Below, one piece after another: positions 8,230 through 17,191 of a stretch of 64,000 nt of DNA. The notes beneath the pieces were generated by a model, which saw only the letters and a list, made by a program, of their open reading frames with translations, was not told where the DNA came from and did no database searches. This DNA is from Halorubellus litoreus (GTDB lineage: Archaea > Halobacteriota > Halobacteria > Halobacteriales > Natrialbaceae). Both the position numbers and the translations under genes were made by a program. Numbering within the stretch: position 1 is the stretch's first letter; each line of letters opens with the position of its first letter. The stretch is from contig NZ_JAZAQL010000001.1 in assembly GCF_037081675.1 (NCBI RefSeq), forward strand, positions 434,001-498,000, read 5' to 3'.

Positions 8230-8943
8230 TCAGTCGTCCGCGGCCTCGTCGTCCACGAGACGCCACTCGCCGGGGCCGGCGTCCGCGACGACACCACGCC
8301 GCTCCATCTCAGTGAGTACCTCCGTCATCCGGTTCGGTTGCGCGATCTCCATCTCGATGCGCTCGACGTCGTGGTACTCCGAGAGATAGTGGCGGATGTC
8401 CGCCTTCGAGAACGCGTCCTCGTCGGCGCGCTCCATGACGCCCGAGATGACGTCGATCATGTCCTCGATGAAGTTCCACGGGTACACCATCCACGCCCAC
8501 TCCTCCAAGTTCTCGCCGACGTAATCCGGCTCGAACTCGCTCGTATCCAGCAACTGGAGCGTTGCGGTCCGGACCTCGCCCGCGTCGCGCTCCATCACGT
8601 ACTCCTCGGCGCGCCGGATGCTCCCCCCGGTGTCCGCGATGTCGTCGATGATGAGGACGTCCTTCCCGTCCACACTCCCCTCGGGCATCGGGTACCGGAC
8701 CTGGGGCTCGTCTGCCTTCTGCGCGGTCCCGACGTAGTGCTCCATCTTCAGGCTCGTCAGGTCGTCCAGCCCGAGGAAGTCACAGATGCACCGGCCCGCG
8801 AACCAGCCGCCGCGAGCGAGCGCCACGACCACGTCCGGCTCGAACGCGTCCCGCTTCACGTCGTTCGAGACGTCCCGGCACAGCGAGTAGATGTACTCCC
8901 AGTTCGTGATGGTGCACTTGAAGTCCTCCGGCAGGTCGCTCAT
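8230..8943 (-). CDS. Phosphoribosyltransferase (purine salvage type)
   Basis: This 237-residue type I phosphoribosyltransferase carries the PRPP-binding loop DVLIIDDIADTGGS around residues 94-107 and an upstream VVALARGGWFAG strand-loop. The fold transfers ribose-5-phosphate from PRPP to a purine base. The C-terminal ~60 residues look like a small helical or winged-helix extension (YLSEYHDVERIEMEI), longer than in minimal enzymes. Haloarchaeal homologues are usually annotated as xanthine/guanine or hypoxanthine types, but base specificity cannot be read here. A GGTTAAGTGG element ~30 bases upstream supports the start. Confidence 0.85.
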   Translation of the reverse strand: MSDLPEDFKCTITNWEYIYSLCRDVSNDVKRDAFEPDVVVALARGGWFAGRCICDFLGLDDLTSLKMEHYVGTAQKADEPQVRYPMPEGSVDGKDVLIIDDIADTGGSIRRAEEYVMERDAGEVRTATLQLLDTSEFEPDYVGENLEEWAWMVYPWNFIEDMIDVISGVMERADEDAFSKADIRHYLSEYHDVERIEMEIAQPNRMTEVLTEMERRGVVADAGPGEWRLVDDEAADD

Positions 8944-9067
8944 GTCCGCGAATCGGCCGCGTCGCCACTTAACCGTTTACTCACAGCGATGATTCACCGC
9001 GACGTCGGCGCGACGAGAACCCACGCCGGAACGTGGCACGCCGACGGGCGCTTCCGCTCGCGAGGAA

Positions 9068-9607
9068 CTACTCTATGTTCGCGAGTGCACCGTCGGCGAG
9101 CCCGCGGGTGTCGGCGAGGTCGACGTCGGCCCACGCTTCGACGTCGTACGTGACGTCGACGACGTCGTGGAGGCGTTCGGCGTCGCCGCGAGCGGCGGCC
9201 CGTTCGACGGCAGCGCGGAGTTGCCTGCGGACGCGGACCGCCAACGCCTCCCGGTCGACGTCGCGGGCGTCGACGTCGAGGATGTGCGGGAGGTCCTCGC
9301 CGTGCTCGGGTTCCTCGGGCCACGCCCGCGGGCCGGGCACGTACGCGGCCTCGTCGCCGTCGAGTGCGGGGACGACGAGCGGCACGGCGTCGGGTTCGAC
9401 GCGGACGACGTGGAACGACTCCGCGGCCGCGTTCACCCGGTCCGCGAGCGCGTCGTCGTCCACCTCGCGACCGGCGCGGAACGCCGCCTCGTTCACCGCC
9501 CGCACGAACTCCGACTCGCTGAGCGCCCCGAACAGCTCGAGGACGCCCGCGAGCTCGTCCGCCGACAGCACCTCCTCGCCCCCGTCCGCGGCGTCGGATT
9601 CGGTCAC
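9068..9607 (-). CDS. Conserved haloarchaeal hypothetical protein
   Basis: This acidic, soluble protein of about 179 residues uses a GTG start (MTESDAAD...). The N-terminal part, ADELAGVLELFGALSESEFV, has alternating hydrophobic positions typical of a helical domain. The C-terminus is also helical (ALAVRVRRQLRAAVERAAAR). No enzyme motif is present. I recall similar haloarchaeal proteins labelled DUF7109, but I am not sure. The frame is open further upstream, but that part is Arg-rich shadow-like sequence, which is why the GTG was chosen. Confidence 0.65.
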   Translation of the reverse strand: MTESDAADGGEEVLSADELAGVLELFGALSESEFVRAVNEAAFRAGREVDDDALADRVNAAAESFHVVRVEPDAVPLVVPALDGDEAAYVPGPRAWPEEPEHGEDLPHILDVDARDVDREALAVRVRRQLRAAVERAAARGDAERLHDVVDVTYDVEAWADVDLADTRGLADGALANIE

Positions 9608-9732
9608 GTCAAGACCGGTTCGCGCGCGACACCAAAACCGTTCGGGCGACGGCGTCGCGGGTTGCCGACGGTTCGAGCGACGTCGGCGAGAACGGCACAA
9701 GACACTTTTCGGGGCTGGTCGTGGTCCCGACG

Positions 9733-10368
9733 ATGCCTGCCCGTCGTCGCGTTCTCGCCGCGCTCGCCGCCAGCACCGCGACCGTCGTCGGCGGTTGTCA
9801 GTCGTTCGCGTCACGCGACTCGACCCGGGGGACGACCGTGGGGGACGCGACTGCGGCGGAAGCGACCACGTTCGCCGAGGGCGTCGCCGACCCGGCGACG
9901 TCCTGCGGCGAGCGCACCGAGCCCCGCGACCCGTACTGGACCGCGGCCGGCCCCGGTCCACGTGACGGGTTCCGGCTCACCGCGAGCGCCGACCGGGTCG
10001 CGCTCGGCGACGACGTCACGTTCGCGTTGACGAACGTCAGCGACGACGCGCAGACGACGGGCGTCAGCAAGAAGCTCGACGTCCAGCGCGCCACCGGCGA
10101 CGGCTGGCGCAGCATCTTCGGAATCGCACCCGACAATTGGGGTATCATCGACAACGCGGTGCGGCACGAACCCGGGAGCGGCTTCGAATGGACGGTCACC
10201 GTCTCGAAGCGAGGACTCACGGACGCCTTCGAGTACACGCCGACGTACCGCGTCTGTGGCCCCCTTGAGCCGGGGTCGTACCGGTTCGTCTACTGGGGCA
10301 CCGGGCGGAACGCGGCGCACGCGGTCGGGTTCGAGGTCGTCGGCGACGCCGCCGGTGTCGGCGACTGA
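9733..10368 (+). CDS. Secreted lipoprotein, Tat-type signal, unknown function
   Basis: This 211-residue protein begins with a twin-arginine-like signal (MPARRRVLAALAAS) and a lipobox ending at Cys22 (VVGGCQS). It is probably exported folded and lipid-anchored on the outer face of the membrane. The mature part has an immunoglobulin-like beta pattern (FRLTASADRVALGDDVTFAL, then FVYWGTG near the end). There are two further cysteines (TSCGE and RVCGP). The ATG at 9733 was preferred to the in-frame GTG at 9721 because it puts the arginines at the normal place. The family is not recognised. Confidence 0.75.
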   Translation: MPARRRVLAALAASTATVVGGCQSFASRDSTRGTTVGDATAAEATTFAEGVADPATSCGERTEPRDPYWTAAGPGPRDGFRLTASADRVALGDDVTFALTNVSDDAQTTGVSKKLDVQRATGDGWRSIFGIAPDNWGIIDNAVRHEPGSGFEWTVTVSKRGLTDAFEYTPTYRVCGPLEPGSYRFVYWGTGRNAAHAVGFEVVGDAAGVGD

Positions 10369-10377
10369 ACTCGCGAG

Positions 10378-11475
10378 TCAGTCCCGGACGCGCTCGATGG
10401 CGCGGTGGCTGGCGTCGAGGACGGTCTCGGGGTGGAGGGGAACGTCGTGCCACGCGGGGAGGCGGTCGTCGCGGTCGGGCGCTTTGACGGCGGGCGCGTA
10501 GGCTTCTATCTGGTCGCGTTCGTCGTGGGCGTCGTACGCGAAGTCGTTGAACGCGGCGTCGGCGGCGTACTGGTCGACGAGCGCGCTCGCGGTGTCCCGA
10601 TAGGTGTCGCGGAGCGCGTCGTAGTCCACGGGGACGTCGTGGTCGGCGAGCGCGTTGAACAGCGCGCGCCCGACCTGCTGGCTCATGTCCGAGAGCCCTG
10701 TCGGCCCGGAGACGGCGCGGTGGTCGTGCTCGTGGCGGCCGAGATCCACCTGCGCGGAGCGCTCGAAGCCTGCGTGCGCGTACGCGTCGGCGAGCGTCCC
10801 GATCTCCAGGCCGAACTCGCGTTGTGCGCGGACCTCGCGGGCGAGGTCGCTCGTCATGGCGAACTCGCCGGCGAGCGCGTACCGGAACGCGTCGAGGTAG
10901 TCCACGAACGCGTGGTCGGTCGCGTCGTCGAGCGCCCTGACGAGCGGGCGGACGAACAGGCGGAAGAGCCGGCCGTAGAGCTGGTCGTTCTCGACCCTGG
11001 CGTAGTAGCCCTTCGAGAACGCGTACTCGCCGGCGAGCGGCGAGAGGAGCTTCGGGACGTGCCGGTCGGTGTACGTCTTCGCGTCCGCGTCGTGGCAGGC
11101 GACGAACTCGGCGACGTCGGCGGCGTGCCCGAGCGCGAGCCAGACGTCGCGGCCCTTGCCCGCGGCACCGCCGAGGTCGTGGTCGGCGAGGACGGCGTCG
11201 ACCTCGTCGCTGTTGCACCAGAGGAGGTCCGCGTCGAGGTCGAAGGACGCGAGCCAGTCCGCGAAGTCGCCGACGTGCTCGGGCGACGCCGACAGCGGGA
11301 CGACGACCTTCCCGGGGTCGACGGCTTCGAGCGCCGAGAGCGTGCGCTCGGGCGCCAGCCCGGCGTACTCGCGTTCGGTCATCGGCACCACGACCGCCGC
11401 GCGCTCCGTCGGCGCCACCGGGTCAGCGTCCCCGTAATCGTGGAGGGTCGTCACGCGCTCCTGGACGTACTCCAT
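10378..11475 (-). CDS. Family 2/81-like glycosyltransferase (glucosyl-3-phosphoglycerate synthase-like)
   Basis: This 365-residue protein resembles GpgS-type GT-A glycosyltransferases. The C-terminal half carries the paired blocks KLLSPLAGEYAFSKGYY and LAGEFAMTSDLAREV with FGLEIGTLADAY, the acceptor and nucleotide-sugar region of that family. The N-terminal half has a Rossmann-like pattern (ERAAVVVPMTEREYAGL). The canonical DxD is not obvious; the equivalent strand reads LLWCNSDEVDA. Family members make glucosyl- or mannosyl-phosphoglycerate, a compatible solute, but the sugar and acceptor here are inferred only. The start at 11475 avoids a non-conserved N-terminal extension. Confidence 0.7.
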   Translation of the reverse strand: MEYVQERVTTLHDYGDADPVAPTERAAVVVPMTEREYAGLAPERTLSALEAVDPGKVVVPLSASPEHVGDFADWLASFDLDADLLWCNSDEVDAVLADHDLGGAAGKGRDVWLALGHAADVAEFVACHDADAKTYTDRHVPKLLSPLAGEYAFSKGYYARVENDQLYGRLFRLFVRPLVRALDDATDHAFVDYLDAFRYALAGEFAMTSDLAREVRAQREFGLEIGTLADAYAHAGFERSAQVDLGRHEHDHRAVSGPTGLSDMSQQVGRALFNALADHDVPVDYDALRDTYRDTASALVDQYAADAAFNDFAYDAHDERDQIEAYAPAVKAPDRDDRLPAWHDVPLHPETVLDASHRAIERVRD

Positions 11476-11621
11476 CACGTGAGAGTGAGGCCCGGAGTTG
11501 TATAATCGGCGCGATGACGGAACGTCGCACCCACCGAGCGCACCAATGGGCGAGTCCACCACCGAGCGCACCCGTCGGCGAATCGAACTGTTTTTCGTAT
11601 GAGTGGAGCGTGTTCGAACGC

Positions 11622-11840
11622 ATGGACCTGCTGGACGGCGTCCTCTGGGTGCTGCGCGGGCTCTACCACGGCGTCGCGTGGCTGTTCCGAGTCCTCTGGG
11701 TGTTCGACTTCGTCCTCGCGCCGGTCAACTACGTGCGACGGCCGTACACGTGCACCGAGTGCGGCGAGCACTACGGCGGGCCGCCCGCGCAGTGCCGGGA
11801 GTGCGGGAACACGCGGTTCGCGGAGCGCTCGTTCTGGTGA
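11622..11840 (+). CDS. Small membrane protein with C-terminal zinc ribbon
   Basis: This 72-residue protein has a hydrophobic N-terminal half (VLWVLRGLYHGVAWLFRVLW) long enough for one or two membrane segments. A zinc ribbon follows, with CTECG and CRECG knuckles. The frame extends upstream to 11514, but the ATG at 11622 lies ~27 bases after an AT-rich TTTTTCGTA element, which fits a leaderless start. Its role is unknown. The layout suggests a membrane-tethered metal-binding adaptor. Confidence 0.7.
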   Translation: MDLLDGVLWVLRGLYHGVAWLFRVLWVFDFVLAPVNYVRRPYTCTECGEHYGGPPAQCRECGNTRFAERSFW

Positions 11841-11886
11841 CCGAGACCGGCGAGGGCGCGCCACGCTGCGCTCGACCGGGGCGCCG

Positions 11887-13098
11887 TCAGTTGACGGCGC
11901 GCGCTTTCGTCGGGAGGCGGCCGGCGACGTGGAGCGCGACGAGGACGACGACGAGGCCGGCGACGAGCGCGGCGTACCCCTGGAACGCCGCCGTGAACGT
12001 CACGTCGAGGTCGCGCATCGTACCGAGTGCGACGCTGCCCGTGGACTGCACGAGCATCATCGTCCCCGAGTAGAGCGCGTACGCGCTCCCTCGGTGTTCG
12101 TCGGGGAGCGCGTCCAGGAGGTAGATGTCCATCGCGGGGAACAGCGAGTGGATGACGTACCCGATGGCGAGCGAGACGGCGACGACCGCGTACAGACCGG
12201 AGACGACCGTGAGCGCCATCAGGAGCGTCGCGAACCCGCCGAGGATGGCGAGGATGACGGGGACGTGCGGGACGCGGTCCATGAGTCTCCCGGTCAGCCA
12301 GAACGCGGGGACGCCCGCGGCGAAGATCCCCGTGAGGAGGACGCGGCCGGTCGGGCGCGCGACGTCCTTCGCGACGTCGAGGTACTGGACGTAGAAGTTG
12401 AAGACGCCGTTCCAGACGAACCCCGTGAACCCGAGGAAGACGACGCCGGCGACGACGAGCGGCCACTGTGCGCGCGCCCCGGCGATGAGGTCTCGGTCGT
12501 CCGCGCCGGCGTCCGGGAGTTCGGCGCGACGCGCGACGAGGTAGAACGCGGTCGTGGTGACCGCGGCGAACACGGCGATGCTGGCGAACACGAGCCGCCA
12601 GCGCTCGAACGGAACCGATATCCACGCCGCGGCGAGCGCGACGCCGACGAACAGCGGCGCGGCGACCGCCGCGACCTGACTGGCGGTCCCGTGGATACCG
12701 AGCGCTCGCCCGACGCTCTCGGGGAACAGCTCGGAGACGAGCGGGTTCGCGGCGATGAAGTACGCGCCGCTGGCGACGCCCATGAGGAGCGAGCCGACGT
12801 ACACGCTCGGGAGCGACCACGCGAACGTCGTGAACGTCGCCGCGCCCGTCAGGACGAGGCCGGTGCCGAGGACGACGTGATGCCGGGGGACGCGCGTGAG
12901 CAGCCAGCCGGTCGGGATGCGTGGGAGCGCGCTCCCGAGCCAGACGAGCGTCGCGATGAGACCGATCTTGCCCTGGGACGTGACGTCGAAGGATGCGGCG
13001 AGCGCGTCGAGCATCGGCGCGAACGCGACGCGCGGGAAGTTCACGAGGAACACCATCGCGCACATCGCACCGAACAGTTTCGTCCGTCCCTGTGTCAC
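11887..13098 (-). CDS. Major facilitator superfamily transporter
   Basis: This 403-residue protein has twelve predicted helices. It begins MTQGRTKLFGAMCAMVFLVN. A loop of the MFS motif-A type, GWLLTRVPRHHVVLG, follows helix 2, and there is a central cytoplasmic loop around RRAELPDAGADDRD. It is similar in layout to bacterial and archaeal drug or metabolite exporters. The substrate is unknown. It faces convergently the zinc-ribbon gene that ends at 11840. No dedicated regulator is adjacent. Confidence 0.88.
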   Translation of the reverse strand: MTQGRTKLFGAMCAMVFLVNFPRVAFAPMLDALAASFDVTSQGKIGLIATLVWLGSALPRIPTGWLLTRVPRHHVVLGTGLVLTGAATFTTFAWSLPSVYVGSLLMGVASGAYFIAANPLVSELFPESVGRALGIHGTASQVAAVAAPLFVGVALAAAWISVPFERWRLVFASIAVFAAVTTTAFYLVARRAELPDAGADDRDLIAGARAQWPLVVAGVVFLGFTGFVWNGVFNFYVQYLDVAKDVARPTGRVLLTGIFAAGVPAFWLTGRLMDRVPHVPVILAILGGFATLLMALTVVSGLYAVVAVSLAIGYVIHSLFPAMDIYLLDALPDEHRGSAYALYSGTMMLVQSTGSVALGTMRDLDVTFTAAFQGYAALVAGLVVVLVALHVAGRLPTKARAVN

Positions 13099-13232
13099 GC
13101 ATCGGCCTTCGACGGTCGTCCGCTTACGTATTTCGAACCGAAACTGGCGTGCCGGTTCAGATTCGAACGTCTCGCGTCAACACCTGGAGGGGTCACCGCA
13201 GGGTTTTATTACGTGAGTTCGTAGGCCGGAGC

Positions 13233-13400
13233 ATGAAATCTGTCAGGAAGGCGCTCCGCGACGGCTCGCTGTTCAAGGATACGTACGAGCGACTGAACTG
13301 CGCCGAGTGCGAGAAGAAGCTCGGGACGAAGAACGACCCGGACGAGATCGGGACGGTGCGCGTCTGCGAGGAGTGCGGCGGCGAGTGGAAGGAACTGTAG
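13233..13400 (+). CDS. Zinc-finger microprotein (HVO_0758-like)
   Basis: This 55-residue protein has a CAEC...CEEC pair (CAECEKKL and CEECGGEWKEL), suited to one zinc ion. The opening KSVRKALRDGSLFKDTYERL and the short spacing match a haloarchaeal microprotein family that I recall as HVO_0758-like. A GGTTTTATTACG box ~27 bases before the ATG fits a leaderless start. The ATG was chosen over longer in-frame openings because upstream residues are shadow-like. It is probably a small regulator; the target is unknown. Confidence 0.85.
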   Translation: MKSVRKALRDGSLFKDTYERLNCAECEKKLGTKNDPDEIGTVRVCEECGGEWKEL

Positions 13401-13427
13401 AGCCACAGCGCGCGCTCGACCGTCGCG

Positions 13428-13461
13428 TCGAACGCGCTGACTACTCGAACGCGCTGACTAC
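13428..13461. repeat. 17-bp tandem duplication over an aldo/keto reductase stop codon
   Basis: Two exact copies of TCGAACGCGCTGACTAC lie head to tail, followed by the first seven bases of a third. The unit contains the stop codon (CTA on this strand) of the minus-strand gene ending at 13458, so a second in-frame-like stop context lies just beyond it. It is probably a slippage duplication. Confidence 0.85.
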
Positions 13462-14552
13462 TCGAACGTCGCGTCGAACGCGTCGGCGCCGAGGGGGTCG
13501 AACGCGCCGGCGGCGACGTTGTCAGCGACGTGCGCGGTCGAGGACGCGCCGACGAGCGCGCTGGTGACGCCGGGCGCGGACCGCGCGAAGTTGATCGCTC
13601 GCTGGGCGGGCGTGTCGCCGTCGAGTTTCGCGTCGACGGCGTCCGGGATGGCGTCGGCGGTGGCGAGGTCGCCCTGGTGGAGGGACGCGGACGTGAACAC
13701 GTCGAGACCGGCGGTGTTCGCGAGTTCGAGGACGCTGACGTCGCCGTCGGCGCTCGACTGGCTCTTCTCGGTGAACGCGCCCGCCATGTGGACGTTGAAC
13801 GGCAGTTGGACCGCGCGGAAGGACGTGGCGGCGTTCCCGACGCGGTCGGCCGCGGCACGGGCGCGCGAGACGACTTCGGCGAGCGAGAGGTACTTCGGGT
13901 GGTCGCGGGGGACGCGGAAGCACTCCCAGGTCGCGACGCCGTAGTGCCGGAGGTCGCCGGTCGCGACGCGTTCCTCCATCGCGACGAACGCGTCCTCGAT
14001 GGCGTCGTACACCGTCTCCCGGTCGTGCTCGGCGAGCTGGACCTCGGGGTTGTGCAGGTAGTACAGGTCGATGACGTCGAGGTCGAGCGCGTCGAGCGAC
14101 CGGTCGAGCTGGTCGTGGACGAACGCGGGCGTCATCGCGTGCTGGCCGGCGACGAGGTCCTCGCGCTCGAGGGGGCCGTCGTCGACGAACCGCTCGCGGA
14201 CGTACCGCCCGGGGTCGTCGGGGCGGTCGCCGTCGAACGGCACGAACCCGCACTTGGAGGCGACGAGGAGCGCCTCCCGGTCGACGTCGACGTCCGCGAT
14301 GGCGCGGCCGACGACGCGCTCGCTGCGTTGCGCACGATAGTTCCGCGCGGTATCGACCACGCTGATACCGCTCTCGACCGCCTCGACTATCGCGTCGTGG
14401 TACGCGTCGTCGACCGCGTCCGTCGCGTCGCCGAGGTACGTGCCGAGGCCGATACTGGAGACGACGCCGTCCCCGAACCGCCGGAAGTACGTCCGCCCGA
14501 AGTCGTCGGTGTGACGGTCTCGGTAGTCCCACGTCGCCGTCTGCGTGACCAT
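13458..14552 (-). CDS. Aldo/keto reductase family protein
   Basis: This 364-residue (alpha/beta)8-barrel oxidoreductase is likely NADPH-linked. It shows the AKR blocks SIGLGTYLGD, a GISVVDTARNYR segment with the active-site Asp and Tyr, the Lys strand LVASKCGFVP and the hydrophobic strand LDVIDLYYLHNPE. The length is above the usual ~320, because of an insertion between the Lys strand and the next block. The start at 14552 (MVTQTATWDYRD) was chosen over an upstream ATG. The substrate is not predictable. Confidence 0.88.
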   Translation of the reverse strand: MVTQTATWDYRDRHTDDFGRTYFRRFGDGVVSSIGLGTYLGDATDAVDDAYHDAIVEAVESGISVVDTARNYRAQRSERVVGRAIADVDVDREALLVASKCGFVPFDGDRPDDPGRYVRERFVDDGPLEREDLVAGQHAMTPAFVHDQLDRSLDALDLDVIDLYYLHNPEVQLAEHDRETVYDAIEDAFVAMEERVATGDLRHYGVATWECFRVPRDHPKYLSLAEVVSRARAAADRVGNAATSFRAVQLPFNVHMAGAFTEKSQSSADGDVSVLELANTAGLDVFTSASLHQGDLATADAIPDAVDAKLDGDTPAQRAINFARSAPGVTSALVGASSTAHVADNVAAGAFDPLGADAFDATFE

Positions 14553-14663
14553 ACCGGTCGCTAGCGGTGGTGGCGACAAAAGACCCGCGTTCGACCCGGT
14601 TCGGACTTCACAACCGTCATGAGGTCGACCGTCGTAAGCCGGCCAGTGACGAGACTACAGCCC

Positions 14664-14668
14664 GGAGG
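14664..14668 (+). promoter_or_regulatory. Shine-Dalgarno site fixing a GTG start
   Basis: GGAGG lies six bases before the GTG at 14675. This is one of few clear ribosome sites in a window dominated by leaderless starts, and it supports the GTG over an ATG far upstream at 14567. Confidence 0.6.
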
Positions 14669-14674
14669 ACACCT

Positions 14675-15967
14675 GTGAGCGCGCCGCGTCGACTCGTCGA
14701 CGGACTCGTGCGCCGGTTCGGCGCTCGCGTCGGCGGATCCGGCGACGGCGTCGTCGTCGCCGCGGTCATCGCGAGCACGTTCTTCATCGGGTTCGGCGGT
14801 GGCGTCATCTACCCGATCCTCCCGAACCTCGGGGAGGTCCTCGGGTTCTCGTCGTTCCTCGTCGGCCTCATCCTGAGCGCGAACCGGTTCTCGCGGCTGT
14901 TCGCGAACGCGCCGGCGGGCGCGCTCGTCGACCGCATCGGCACCCGGAAACCGTTCGTCGTCGGGATGGTCGTCCAGGGCGTCGCGACGCTGGGATACGT
15001 CGTCGCGATGCTCGCGCCGTTCCCCGAGGGCTGGTTCATGCTCGCTCGCATCCTCTGGGGCGTCGGGAGCGCGCTCGTGTTCGCGACCGCGTACACGATC
15101 GCCTCGGACGTCAGCGACGCCGGGTCCCGCGGCGCGAACATGGGCCTCATCCGCGGTGGCGTCCTGTTCGGGTTCCCGACGGGCGTCGTCGTCGGCGGCG
15201 TCGTCAGCGAACTCGCGAGCACCGTCACCGCGTTCGCCGTCGCGAGCGCGTTCGCGTTCCTCGCCAGCGTCGTCGCGTACGCGACCGTCCCCGAGACGCA
15301 CGTCGACCCCGGCGAGTCGACGACCGCGAAGCCGTGGGACGTCGACACGAGCGTGCCCGCGCTCACCGTCGGCATCGTGAACTTCGCCGTCCTCTTCGTC
15401 TACATCGGTGCGCTGTTCGCGACGCTCGTCCTCTTCCTCGCCGAGAACACCATCACCGTCTTCGGGTTCGACGCGCAGGGGTCGTCGGGCATCTTCATGG
15501 GCGTCACGGTCGTCGCCGCCGGCCTGTCGATGTACGCCGGCGGGTACGTGAGCGACCGGCGCGCGTCACGCGTCCCCGTCCTCCTCGGGTTCCTCGCCGC
15601 GACGTCGCTCGGGTTCCTCGGGCTCGCCGCGGCCGACTCCGTCGGGACGCTCGCGCTCGCCTGCCTCTGCGTCGGCGTCGGCCAGGGCGGCACGAGCGGC
15701 CCGCTCATGGCGCTGCTCGCGGACCTCGTCCCCGAGGACCGCATGGGGCGCGCGGTCGGGACGAACAACGTCTTCGGTGACATCGGCGGCGGATTCGGGC
15801 CCATCGTCACGCTCCCGCTCGTCGACCGCCTCGGGTTCGCGCCCATCTACGTCGCCTGCGCGATACTCCCCGCCGCCGCCGCGGTCGTCCTCCTCGCCGG
15901 CGTCCACCGGGAGACCGGGCAGTTCGTCCCGATGGTCGGTTCTCACTCCGACGAATCCGTCGACTGA
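14675..15967 (+). CDS. Major facilitator superfamily transporter
   Basis: This 430-residue twelve-helix carrier begins at a GTG with a GGAGG site. The first helix reads VVVAAVIASTFFIGFGGGVI, and motif A is NAPAGALVDRIGTRKPFVVG. A final-third loop, VPEDRMGRAVGTNNVFGDIG, resembles drug and multi-solute exporters. It diverges from the aldo/keto reductase with ~120 bases between starts. The substrate is unknown. Confidence 0.88.
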   Translation: MSAPRRLVDGLVRRFGARVGGSGDGVVVAAVIASTFFIGFGGGVIYPILPNLGEVLGFSSFLVGLILSANRFSRLFANAPAGALVDRIGTRKPFVVGMVVQGVATLGYVVAMLAPFPEGWFMLARILWGVGSALVFATAYTIASDVSDAGSRGANMGLIRGGVLFGFPTGVVVGGVVSELASTVTAFAVASAFAFLASVVAYATVPETHVDPGESTTAKPWDVDTSVPALTVGIVNFAVLFVYIGALFATLVLFLAENTITVFGFDAQGSSGIFMGVTVVAAGLSMYAGGYVSDRRASRVPVLLGFLAATSLGFLGLAAADSVGTLALACLCVGVGQGGTSGPLMALLADLVPEDRMGRAVGTNNVFGDIGGGFGPIVTLPLVDRLGFAPIYVACAILPAAAAVVLLAGVHRETGQFVPMVGSHSDESVD

Positions 15968-15988
15968 TCGAACGGTCACCCAGCGAGG

Positions 15989-17134
15989 TCAGTAGTCGCC
16001 GGCCATCGCGGTGAACAATCGCTGCGAGAACTCCTCGCGGCTGACGCCGTCGCTCGGCCCGATACCGTTCATGTGGTCAAGCGAGAGCTGGCCGCCGCCC
16101 ATGCGTGCGTGCCCGCCGGCCTCCGCCATCGGGATGCCCTCGACGGCGGCCTGGAGCGCCTCGCCCATGTGAACGCGGTCGTCGCGCGAGCGCCCGGAGA
16201 CGTGCACGGTCCCGTCGTGGTTCCCGAACACGACGACGGCGGTGACGCCCTCGCGGTGCGTGAGCTCGTCCGCCGCCTGCGGGATGGCGTCCACGTTCGG
16301 GACGTCGTCGAGGTCGCAGACCGCGTACGACCCCTCGACCTCGTGATTCATGATGGCTTTCGCCTTCGTCTGCAGGACCTCCACGGGGACCTGCGGGTTC
16401 GCGATCCGGTCGAGCAAGTCCTCGTTGATCGCGGGGTAGAGGTACGCGCTCGCCTCGAACTCGTGCTCGCTACAGCCCTTCGTCAGGTGGTTCGTGTCCG
16501 ACTGGATGCCGTACACGAGCCCGGTCGCGAGATGCGGGGAAATGGAGAGGCCGTCGTCCGCGCCGACGGTCGCGTCGAGCTCCTCGAAGTAATCGACGAA
16601 CAGCGACGCGCACGCGCCGACGTCCGGCCGGACGTCCGTCACGCGGCCGGTGCCGTCGCCGGGGTGATGGTCGACGACCGCGAGCGGGTCGACGCCTTCG
16701 GCGCCCTGGAACCCGCGCGGTTCGTTGTGGTCGACGAGGACGACGTCGTCGTGGAGGTCGCCGCGGGTCTCGATACAGTCGAGCTCCAGGTCGAGGACGG
16801 TCCGGAACGCGCGGTTCTCCTGGTGTCGTATCGACCCCGGGTACTGGAGGACGGGGGTCGCGTCGGCGTTGCGAGCGATGGTCGCGGCAGCCATCGCCGA
16901 CGCCATCGCGTCCGGGTCCGGGTTCGGGTGCATGAGGATGGAGACGTCGTCGACGCTCCCGAACGCACGCTTCAGTCGGCGTGCCGGATGCTGTCGTCGC
17001 TTCCACCACCAGGCGAGCGCGCCGAGCGCGCCGAGTGCGACGACGGCGACGGCGGCGAGCGCGGGCATCGAGAGCTCGTCACCGACGAACTGGAGAGGGA
17101 CGTGCGCCGGCGACGCGTCGAACCGCAGTGCCAT
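15989..17134 (-). CDS. Membrane-anchored DHH-family phosphoesterase (NrnA-like)
   Basis: This protein of about 381 residues has an N-terminal membrane helix (ALAAVAVVALGALGALAWWW, residues ~24-43) followed by a cytoplasmic DHH domain. The metal motifs are MHPNPDPDAMASA, VVLVDHNEP and LAVVDHHPG, and the C-terminal DHHA1 glycine motif is GGHARMGGGQ. Such enzymes cleave short oligoribonucleotides, pAp or cyclic dinucleotide products. Membrane anchoring resembles GdpP or RecJ-like relatives, but no PAS or GGDEF domain is present. An alternative ATG lies four codons upstream, at 17146. Confidence 0.85.
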   Translation of the reverse strand: MALRFDASPAHVPLQFVGDELSMPALAAVAVVALGALGALAWWWKRRQHPARRLKRAFGSVDDVSILMHPNPDPDAMASAMAAATIARNADATPVLQYPGSIRHQENRAFRTVLDLELDCIETRGDLHDDVVLVDHNEPRGFQGAEGVDPLAVVDHHPGDGTGRVTDVRPDVGACASLFVDYFEELDATVGADDGLSISPHLATGLVYGIQSDTNHLTKGCSEHEFEASAYLYPAINEDLLDRIANPQVPVEVLQTKAKAIMNHEVEGSYAVCDLDDVPNVDAIPQAADELTHREGVTAVVVFGNHDGTVHVSGRSRDDRVHMGEALQAAVEGIPMAEAGGHARMGGGQLSLDHMNGIGPSDGVSREEFSQRLFTAMAGDY

Positions 17135-17191
17135 GACCGACCACATAGGGCCGGAGGCAAAGAAGGTTCCCCCATCGGGCGAATCGCCGCG

